DNA of 64,000 nucleotides from Actinophytocola algeriensis (GTDB taxonomy: Bacteria > Actinomycetota > Actinomycetes > Mycobacteriales > Pseudonocardiaceae), in NCBI RefSeq assembly GCF_014203735.1, contig NZ_JACHJQ010000010.1, positions 62,001 through 126,000 of the forward strand, given 5' to 3'. Shown piece after piece: positions 25,772-31,720 of the stretch (position 1 is its first letter; the number at the start of each line of letters is the position of its first letter). The notes beneath the pieces were generated by a model. The model searched no databases and had not been told where the DNA came from. It saw nothing but the letters and a program-made list of their open reading frames with translations. A program made the position numbers and the translations under genes.

Positions 25772-25938
25772 CTGCACATTCCCTTAGTGCGAGCCGAGGA
25801 ACGCGGTGAAGGAACGCGGCGGGGAGTCGGACGCAAGCCCACAGACGCACCGTCCGCCTGCCATCCCAGCGACCTGCCCCTCCCGTGAGGAGCCGCCGGA
25901 GGCAAACCCGGGCGGCGAAGGACTAAGGGAATGTGCAG
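25772..25938. repeat. Perfect 17-bp inverted repeat, arms 25772-25788 and 25922-25938
   Basis: The left arm reads CTGCACATTCCCTTAGT and the right arm is its exact reverse complement; 133 bases lie between. Seen from each gene the same sequence, ACTAAGGGAATGTGCAG, sits just upstream in the same orientation. The arms are too far apart for a simple hairpin, so two copies of an operator or promoter element is the better reading. I did not notice another copy in the window. Confidence 0.85.
25856..25911 (+). repeat. Hairpin repeat, copy 1 of 3
   Basis: Shares GCCTGCCATCCC, GACCTGCC and a GGAGCC...GGAGG...AAACCCG end with copy 2 (about 46 of 55 positions). A short stem forms from CCTCC (25879-25883) and GGAGG (25898-25902), followed by GCAAACCCGG. 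Copy 3 shows the matching stem change CCTTC/GAAGG. Function unknown; it lies between promoters of divergent operons. Confidence 0.65.
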
Positions 25939-25966
25939 CGCCGATCGGCCAGTGTCCGAACCATGA
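25931..25966 (+). other. Possible 11-codon leader ORF before the glycosyltransferase
   Basis: An ATG inside the right arm of the inverted repeat opens a reading frame encoding MCSADRPVSEP whose TGA overlaps the glycosyltransferase ATG as ATGA. No ribosome site precedes it at a usable distance, so it would need leaderless initiation. It could couple translation into the glycosyltransferase, which also lacks a clear ribosome site, or be chance. Confidence 0.25.
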
Positions 25967-27360
25967 CGGAACCCGGGCGGCCCATCATGTTCGCCTCCTA
26001 CCCGGACAGTGGTCTGTTCAACCCGTTGCTGGTCCTCGCGGGCGAGCTCGCCCGGCGGGGCGTGGACGGGGTCGTGTTCGCCACCGACGAGCACCGGCGC
26101 GACGACGTCGAGGCCACGAGCTCGGTGAGCAAGGTGGGGTTCGTGTCACTGGGCGAGGCCACGCCCGGCCTGTCCCCGTCGAGCTGGGACGACGCCACCT
26201 ACCGCGCCGTGATGAACGAGAAGTCGCGCATCAGGTCGTTCCGCGCGTGGCTGCGCCTCGGCGACGACCCGACGACGATGGCGCCCAAGTACGAGCGCAT
26301 CGCGGCCGCGGTGGACGAGGTCAAACCCGCGCTGATGGTCGTCGACGGGCTGTGCGACCCCGCGCTCGACGTGGCGATCGCCAAGGGCATCCCCTACGTC
26401 ATGGGCATCGCGTTCCTGCCGAGCAACATGCTCTCCACCGCGATCCCGTTCGCCCGCTCATACACCCCGCGCGGCTTCCCGACCCCGCGCTCAGGCCTGC
26501 CCGGGACGATGACCGTGCGCCAGCGGATCACGAACCGGCTCTTCCGGTTGCGCACGGTCACGACCTTCCTCCGGCCGGACATGACGCGCAGGATGCGCAG
26601 GCAGAAGGAACTCCTCAGGGCACTGGGCATCACCGAGTCGGTCCGCGGGTCGGTCGCCAAGGTCGACCGGGCCGCGCTGACGCTCTGCTACTCGATCACC
26701 GACCTGGATTACCCGTTCGAGACACCGGAGCGGTTCCACACCGTCGGCCCGCTGATCCCGCCCCTCCCCCAGGCCGACCCGGACCCCGGTCTGCAGGCGT
26801 GGCTCGACGCCCACGACTCCATCGTGTACCAGGCGTTCGGCACGCTGATCCGGATGACCGCGGCCGAGGTCGCGGCCCTCGTGGACGTCGCGCGCCGGCT
26901 CGAGGGCACCCACCACGTGCTGTGGAAACTGCCGCGCGAGCAGCAGCACCTGCTGCCCCCGGACCTGCCCGCGAACCTGCGGATCGAGAGCTGGCTGCCC
27001 TCCCAGCTGGACGTGCTCGCCCACCCGAACGTGCGGCTGTTCTTCAACCACGCGGGCAGCAACTCCTTCCACGAGGGCCTCTACTTCGGCAAACCGCAGG
27101 TGCTGTGGCCGCTGTTCGTCGACTGCCACGACATCGCGGTCCGTGCGGTGGACGCCGGGGTCGGCCTGCAGCTGGACCGGTCCGACACCGTCGACGCGGA
27201 CGACGTGACGGCCAAACTCCGCGCGGTGGCGGGTGATCCCGCGTTCGGTGCACGCGCGGAGCACCTCTCGCGGGCGCTGCGCGACGCCGGGGGTGTCGCG
27301 GCCGCCGCCGACCTGCTCCTCGCACTCCCGGCGCTCACCACGAATCGAGGGAACCCATGA
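25963..27360 (+). CDS. Glycosyltransferase, macrolide (GT1) family, mycosaminyltransferase-like
   Basis: Predicted to transfer a GDP-linked amino deoxysugar, most likely mycosamine, to a macrolactone hydroxyl (465 residues). The N terminus (SYPDSGLFNPLLVLAGEL) and the C-terminal donor site (NHAGSNSFHEG, residues 362-372, then FGKPQVLWPL) are those of macrolide glycosyltransferases, and the overall sequence matches my memory of the NysDI/AmphDI group of polyenes. Length is normal for that group. The ATG at 25963 is preferred over the in-frame GTG at 25933 because it gives the family's N terminus, although no good ribosome site is visible. Its stop overlaps the next start (ATGA), so it is coupled to the sugar aminotransferase. 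The acceptor, C15-OH by comparison with pimaricin, is inferred. Confidence 0.9.
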   Translation: MTEPGRPIMFASYPDSGLFNPLLVLAGELARRGVDGVVFATDEHRRDDVEATSSVSKVGFVSLGEATPGLSPSSWDDATYRAVMNEKSRIRSFRAWLRLGDDPTTMAPKYERIAAAVDEVKPALMVVDGLCDPALDVAIAKGIPYVMGIAFLPSNMLSTAIPFARSYTPRGFPTPRSGLPGTMTVRQRITNRLFRLRTVTTFLRPDMTRRMRRQKELLRALGITESVRGSVAKVDRAALTLCYSITDLDYPFETPERFHTVGPLIPPLPQADPDPGLQAWLDAHDSIVYQAFGTLIRMTAAEVAALVDVARRLEGTHHVLWKLPREQQHLLPPDLPANLRIESWLPSQLDVLAHPNVRLFFNHAGSNSFHEGLYFGKPQVLWPLFVDCHDIAVRAVDAGVGLQLDRSDTVDADDVTAKLRAVAGDPAFGARAEHLSRALRDAGGVAAAADLLLALPALTTNRGNP

Positions 27361-28415
27361 GCTTCAAGTACCTGGTCGCGAAGCCGAGCCTCACGGGCCG
27401 CGAACTCGACTACGTCACCGACGGCATCCAGGACGGCTGGATCTCGTCGCAGGGACCGCACGTGAAGATGTTCGAGAAGGCGTTCGCCGACTACAACGGC
27501 AAACGGCACGGCGTCGCGTGCTCGTCCGGCACCTCGGCGCTGATGCTGGCGTTGCGGGCGCTGCGGATCGGGCCGGGCGACGAGGTACTGGTGCCGGAGT
27601 TCACGATGGTCGCCTCCGCGTGGGCGGTGACCTATGTCGGCGCGACACCGGTGTTCGTGGACTGCCGCGACGACCTCAACATCGACACCGGCGAACTGGA
27701 ACGCAAGATCACCCCGCACACCAAGGCGATCATGCCGGTGCACGTCTACGGGCGCCGGTGCGACATGGACCGGATCATGCGCCTGGCCTACGAGTACAAC
27801 CTGCGTGTCGTGGAGGACTCGGCGGAGGCGCACGGGGTGCCGCCGGTCGGCGACATCGCCTGCTTCTCCCTGTACGCCAACAAAATCATCACCGCGGGCG
27901 AGGGCGGCGTCTGCGTCACCGACGACCCCCGCCTCGCCGACCAGCTGCGGCACCTGCGCAGCATGGGCTTCTCCGAGAAGCACGACTTCCTGCACCGCAA
28001 GCTCGCCTACAACTGCCGGATGACCGACATGCAGGCGGCCGTCGCGCTCGCGCAGACCGAGTCGCTGGACGCGTTCCTCGCCGAGCGCAGGGAGATCGAG
28101 CGCCGCTACGACGAAGGCCTCGTCGGTGTGCCCGGGTTGACGCTGATGCCGGGCCGCGACGTGCTGTGGGTGTACGACCTGCTCGCCGACCGGCGCGACG
28201 ACCTGCGCGACTTCCTGGCCGCGGAGGGCATCGAGACCCGGCCGTTCTTCCGGCCGATGAGCCAGCAGCCCGAGTACTTCGACCCGGCCTGGCCGTCGCT
28301 GAACGCCACCCGGTTCAGCGACCACGGCCTGTACCTGCCGACCTACGTCGGGCTGACCGCGTCCGACCAGGACTACGTGATCGGGAAGGTCCGGCAGTTC
28401 TGCGGAGCCGCCTGA
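27357..28415 (+). CDS. DegT/DnrJ/EryC1 sugar aminotransferase, GDP-perosamine/mycosamine type
   Basis: A PLP-dependent aminotransferase (352 residues) predicted to convert a GDP-3-keto-6-deoxyhexose to the amino sugar used by the preceding glycosyltransferase. The PLP lysine is Lys176 in LYANKIITAGEGG; EDSAEAHGV and the substrate-loop PVHVYGRRCDMD are typical of the family, and the opening KPSLTGRELDYVTDGIQDGW resembles perosamine synthases and, from memory, NysDII/AmphDII. An AHBA-synthase or dTDP-sugar (DesV-like) role is less likely because of the partner glycosyltransferase. It starts within the glycosyltransferase stop (4-nt overlap) behind GAGGGA. The GDP-mannose 4,6-dehydratase needed to supply the substrate is not in the window. 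Confidence 0.9.
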   Translation: MSFKYLVAKPSLTGRELDYVTDGIQDGWISSQGPHVKMFEKAFADYNGKRHGVACSSGTSALMLALRALRIGPGDEVLVPEFTMVASAWAVTYVGATPVFVDCRDDLNIDTGELERKITPHTKAIMPVHVYGRRCDMDRIMRLAYEYNLRVVEDSAEAHGVPPVGDIACFSLYANKIITAGEGGVCVTDDPRLADQLRHLRSMGFSEKHDFLHRKLAYNCRMTDMQAAVALAQTESLDAFLAERREIERRYDEGLVGVPGLTLMPGRDVLWVYDLLADRRDDLRDFLAAEGIETRPFFRPMSQQPEYFDPAWPSLNATRFSDHGLYLPTYVGLTASDQDYVIGKVRQFCGAA

Positions 28416-28434
28416 CCGCGAAGGGAACGCCGAC

Positions 28435-29622
28435 ATGACGACCACCGAGGAGTCCGGCGCGGAGACGGTGGACTTCCCGCTGCGCAAGGAAGGCGCCGCG
28501 TTCCCGCCGTGCGAGTACGCGGGGCTCCGTGCACGCGAAGGACTCGTGCGCACGCTCCTGCCGAGCGGGCAGCCGGTGTGGCTGGTGTCCCGGCACGAGG
28601 ACGTGCGCGCGCTGCTCACCGACCCGAGGATCAGCGCCAACCCGGCGAACCCCGGCTTCCCGAAGGTGGCCCGCACCGGCGGGGTGCCGACGCAGGAGGA
28701 GATCCCCGGCTGGTTCGTCGGCCTCGACCCGCCCGACCACGACCGGTTCCGCAAGGTGCTGATCCCCGAGTTCTCCGTGCGGCGCGTCCGCACGTGGGTG
28801 CCGACGATCCAGCGGGTCGTGGACGAGAGCATCGACGAGCTGCTCGCACTGGACGGCCACGCCGACCTGGTGGCCGACCTCGCGCTGCCGGTGCCGTCGC
28901 GGGTGATCTCCGCGATCCTCGGGGTGCCACCGGCGGACCGGGAGTTCTTCGAGGCCAAGACCCAGGTGCTGGTGAGCATCGCGACCACCACCGAGTCCGA
29001 GCGCGCGGACGCCGCCCGCCAGCTGCAGCGCTACACGGCGCGGCTGATCGGGGTGAAGCGCAAGTGGCCGGGTGACGACCTGATCAGCCGGATCCTCGCC
29101 ACCGGGGTGCTGACCCCCGAGGAGCTGGCGGGGGTCGTGCTGCTGCTGCTGATCGCCGGGCACGAGACCACCGCGAACAACATCGCGCTCGGGGTGGTGA
29201 CGCTGCTCGCCAACCCGGAGTGGATCGGCGCGGACCGGGTGGTGGACGAGATCGTGCGGCTGCACTCGGTCGCCGACCTGGTCGCGATGCGGACCGCGGT
29301 CGAGGACGTGACCATCGGCGGGACGCTGATCCGCGCCGGGGAGGGCATCATCCCGCTGATCGCGTCGGCCAACCACGACGAGTGCGCGTTCACCGAGCCG
29401 GACCGGTTCGATCCCGGCCGCACCGCGCGCAACCACGTCGGGTTCGGGTTCGGCGTGCACCAGTGCCTTGGCCAGAACCTGGTGCGCGCGGAGATGGACG
29501 CCGTGTTCGAGACGCTGTTCGCACGGGTGCCGACGCTGCGGCTCGCGAGCCCCGGGGCCGACCTCCCGTTCAAGTACGACGGCACGCTGTTCGGGCTGCA
29601 CGCGCTGCCGGTCGCCTGGTAG
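28435..29622 (+). CDS. Cytochrome P450 (CYP105-like), candidate macrolide methyl oxidase
   Basis: A haem monooxygenase of 395 residues. All hallmarks are intact: AGHETT in the I helix (Glu244, Thr245), ExxR (Glu272, Arg275) and the haem loop FGFGVHQCLG with Cys344. The sequence resembles CYP105 enzymes. In mycosamine polyenes a P450 at this gene position (NysN, AmphN, PimG) oxidises an exocyclic methyl to a carboxyl; the matching methyl here would be C12, set by the methylmalonyl module of PKS-X. That assignment rests on position and general resemblance. It follows the aminotransferase by 19 bases with AAGGGAA as ribosome site. No ferredoxin gene accompanies it, unlike the nystatin cluster. 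Confidence 0.93.
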   Translation: MTTTEESGAETVDFPLRKEGAAFPPCEYAGLRAREGLVRTLLPSGQPVWLVSRHEDVRALLTDPRISANPANPGFPKVARTGGVPTQEEIPGWFVGLDPPDHDRFRKVLIPEFSVRRVRTWVPTIQRVVDESIDELLALDGHADLVADLALPVPSRVISAILGVPPADREFFEAKTQVLVSIATTTESERADAARQLQRYTARLIGVKRKWPGDDLISRILATGVLTPEELAGVVLLLLIAGHETTANNIALGVVTLLANPEWIGADRVVDEIVRLHSVADLVAMRTAVEDVTIGGTLIRAGEGIIPLIASANHDECAFTEPDRFDPGRTARNHVGFGFGVHQCLGQNLVRAEMDAVFETLFARVPTLRLASPGADLPFKYDGTLFGLHALPVAW

Positions 29623-29637
29623 CCCGTGAGGAGAGCG

Positions 29638-30774
29638 ATGACCGACGACCGGGTGCTGATGGCGTCCGACCTGCCGTTCGAGTTGCGCATGTGCCCGCAC
29701 CTGCGCCCACCGCGCGAGGCGCCACCCGTGCAGCGGGTACGCACCCCGGCGGGTGACGAGGCCTGGCTGGTGTCCGGGTTCACCCAGGTACGGGCACTGC
29801 TGACCGACGACCGGGTCGGCCGCTCGCACCCCAAGCCGGACGAGCGCGCCCAGTACGCTGGCAACCCCGGCTACGACCAGGTGACCGCCACCGACCACAC
29901 GATGGCCGACGCACTGCACGGCTTGCTGCGCGAGGCGCTGGCGCCGCACTTCACCGCGCGCCGCATGCTGGCCATGCGACCCCGGCTGCAGGAGCTGGTG
30001 GACGACCAGGTGATCCGTCTGCACACGGCCGGAGCACCGGCGGACCTGAACGAGGACTTCTCCATCCCGTTGGTACTGCGGGTGATCTGCGAACTGCTGG
30101 GGGTGCCCGAGGAGGACCAGGACCAGTGCGTGGAGCTGATGCGCCGAGTCGAGAGCGGCGACGTCATGGGACTCGCGGCGTACTTCGGTCAGCTGATCGT
30201 ACGACTGCGCGCGGAACCGGACGAGTCGCTGCTGTCGAAACTCACCGCGTCCGGTGCGCCGGACGAACAGGTCGTGCAGGTAGCGATGCTGCTGCAGTTC
30301 GCGGGCCTGGGCGCCACGGTGAAGCAGATCGCGTACGGTTTCCTGTTGCTGGCCGGCAACACTGAGCAGCGAGCAGCACTGCAGGCGAACCCAGACCTGG
30401 TACCGGACGCGGTGGAGGAGATGCTGCGGCTGTCGGGCAGCCTCAGTCTGCCCCGCTACGCACGAGCCGACGTAGAGATCGCGAACGAAACCGTCCGCGA
30501 CGGCGACCTGGTACTACTGGACCTGACGGCGGCGAACTACGACCCCGACGGTTTCGACAGCCCGGAAGACTTCCGACTGGACCGCACCCCGAACCGACAC
30601 CTCACCTTCAGCCACGGCGTGTGGACATGCCTGGGCGCCCCACTGGCGAGAGTCCTGCTGCGAACCGTGGTCGCCACAATGCTCACGACCGAGCTGCGCC
30701 CGGCGGGCGCACTGGAACACCGCAGCGGCCCATTGACCGGAGGACTACCGGAGAAGCTGCCGGTGACCTGGTAA
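29638..30774 (+). CDS. Cytochrome P450 with atypical I helix and haem loop
   Basis: A second P450 (378 residues), probably a tailoring hydroxylase or epoxidase; in polyene clusters this slot holds NysL or PimD. ExxR is present (Glu261, Arg264) and the haem ligand Cys331 is kept, but the haem loop reads FSHGVWTCLG, with Trp329 where His or Arg usually binds a propionate. The I helix reads AGLGATV (222-228): the acidic residue and first Thr of AG(x)(E/D)TT are Gly and Ala. The Thr loss is known in active P450s such as EryF; the combination is unusual. Start at ATG 29638 behind GAGGAG; 15 bases after the previous stop. Codons from about 30200 onward become richer in A-ending triplets. A non-catalytic EryCII/DesVIII-type helper is unlikely because the Cys remains. 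Confidence 0.9.
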   Translation: MTDDRVLMASDLPFELRMCPHLRPPREAPPVQRVRTPAGDEAWLVSGFTQVRALLTDDRVGRSHPKPDERAQYAGNPGYDQVTATDHTMADALHGLLREALAPHFTARRMLAMRPRLQELVDDQVIRLHTAGAPADLNEDFSIPLVLRVICELLGVPEEDQDQCVELMRRVESGDVMGLAAYFGQLIVRLRAEPDESLLSKLTASGAPDEQVVQVAMLLQFAGLGATVKQIAYGFLLLAGNTEQRAALQANPDLVPDAVEEMLRLSGSLSLPRYARADVEIANETVRDGDLVLLDLTAANYDPDGFDSPEDFRLDRTPNRHLTFSHGVWTCLGAPLARVLLRTVVATMLTTELRPAGALEHRSGPLTGGLPEKLPVTW

Positions 30775-30786
30775 AGAAGACAACGA

Positions 30787-30817
30787 GAGCGGCCGGAGCC
30801 AACAGCCCCGGCCGCTC
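30787..30817. terminator. Hairpin between the convergent P450 and PKS-Z genes
   Basis: GAGCGGCCGG (30787-30796) pairs perfectly with CCGGCCGCTC (30808-30817) around an 11-base loop, starting 13 bases after the P450 stop. There is no T-tract, which is common for actinomycete terminators, so it could end transcripts from both directions. The surrounding 199-base gap (30775-30973) otherwise holds only two hairpin-repeat copies. Confidence 0.75.
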
Positions 30818-30860
30818 CGCAGTGCGGGCCAGGGCGCACAGCCCACACCACGAGCTGTCT

Positions 30861-30914
30861 GCCTGCCATCCCGGAGACCTGCCTCTCCGGCGTGGAGCCC
30901 CGGAGGGAAACCCG
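30861..30914 (+). repeat. Hairpin repeat, copy 2 of 3
   Basis: Aligned with copy 1 (25856-25911) over its length with one gap. The stem is CTCCGG (30885-30890) and CCGGAG (30900-30905) and is followed by GGAAACCCGA. It lies in the convergent intergenic gap. No protein or known RNA is recognised in it. Confidence 0.65.
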
Positions 30915-30939
30915 AACAAAGCGAGCCTCCGGAAGCTAC

Positions 30940-30972
30940 CCTTCCCCAAGAGGAGCCGCTGAAGGCAACCCG
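30940..30972 (+). repeat. Hairpin repeat, copy 3 of 3 (3' half only)
   Basis: CCTTC (30940-30944) pairs with GAAGG (30961-30965) around AGAGGAGCCGCT, then GCAACCCGG. Compared with copy 1 the C-G pair in the stem has become T-A, a compensating change. It ends one base before the PKS-Z stop codon (30974-30976) and so may also help end that transcript. Confidence 0.6.
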
Positions 30973-30973
30973 G

Positions 30974-31720
30974 TCAAACCCCACTCGGCACCGCCTCCCG
31001 CAACCAGGTCTCCAAAGCAGCCGCAGTCCGATCAGCATGCTCCCGGGCGAGCGAGTAGTGATCAGCGTCAAGAGGCATCACCTGGTCACCAGGCCCAAGA
31101 AGGTCCCGCTGCTCCGGCGGCAGGTCAGCAGACCCACAGCGCAACAGAACCTTGGGCGCACCAGAGGAATGCACGACCATGTCCGGCAACCGGTTGAGCC
31201 ACCAGGCCATCGCCGACAACCGGGTGCTGTCGGTCATCCCCTCGTCGAGGTCGAACCGAGCCATCACCTGCTCCACCATCCCGATGTAGTCGGTGCTGTC
31301 GCCAGCCGAGTACCGCAGGCTGAGCGTGTCCAACAGCGCGACCCCAGCGGGCCGGACACCCCAGTTGTGTTCCAGCAGCCCAGCCGCGGCAGCCGCGATC
31401 ACTCCCGCGGTCGAGTGCCCGACAAGCACGAATGGCGCACCGTCGGTGGCGTCGAGAACGCTCTCGGCCACCACACGCGTGGCGGCCTCGGCGGTCGCGG
31501 GCAGCGGCTCGCCGGGCCCGAATCCAGGCAGCGGCAACGCGACCACCTTCCGAGCCCCCCGGAACTGGGCGGCGATCTGCACGTACTGGTGCACCCCACC
31601 CGCGAGCACCGGTGAACTGACACAGATCAACCGCGGCTCCGAAGACCCCTCGGCGAGCACGACCGGAGCAGGCAGCTCAGCGAGCTCGGCCGGATTGGCG
31701 AACGTAGGCCGCAACGCGGC
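30974..31720 (-). other. Thioesterase domain of PKS-Z
   Basis: An alpha/beta-hydrolase TE at the C terminus that should cyclise and free the chain. The candidate triad is Ser1769 in GHSTAG, Asp in ALLDTL and His1887 in DADHYSL. The nucleophile loop differs from the usual GHSAGG: the residue two after the Ser is Ala and not Gly. Being the only TE seen, at the end of the X-Y-Z line, it marks this gene as the end of the assembly line. The N-terminal edge is approximate. Confidence 0.9.

Larger units (their letters stand above)
25721..25962. promoter_or_regulatory. Divergent intergenic region between PKS-A and the glycosyltransferase
   Basis: These 242 bases separate two outward-facing operons and must contain, or adjoin, both promoters. 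The region holds a perfect 17-bp inverted repeat near each end, one copy of a hairpin repeat (25856-25911) and no convincing gene. I could not assign -35/-10 boxes with confidence. The symmetry suggests that one regulator could control both operons together. Confidence 0.7.

Noticed and set aside
25800-25921. Possible c-di-GMP (GEMM-like) riboswitch, because of GACGCAAG and GCAAACCC
   Set aside because: The two motif fragments come in the wrong order and the required helices and tetraloop do not form; the GCAAACCC part belongs to the dispersed hairpin repeat.
25772-25938. Binding site of a PimM-type PAS-LuxR regulator
   Set aside because: The arm reads CTAAGGGAAT, one base longer than the CTVGGGAWW half-site I remember, and is not followed by the second half-site. 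It remains an unassigned element.
27357-28415. DegT-family enzyme as an AHBA synthase supplying a starter unit
   Set aside because: Its motifs and operon partner are those of GDP-sugar aminotransferases, and no other AHBA pathway gene is visible.
29638-30774. Second P450 as an EryCII/DesVIII-type non-catalytic partner of the glycosyltransferase
   Set aside because: The haem-ligating Cys and ExxR are present, and the adjacent glycosyltransferase belongs to the NysDI-like group, which needs no such helper as far as I know.
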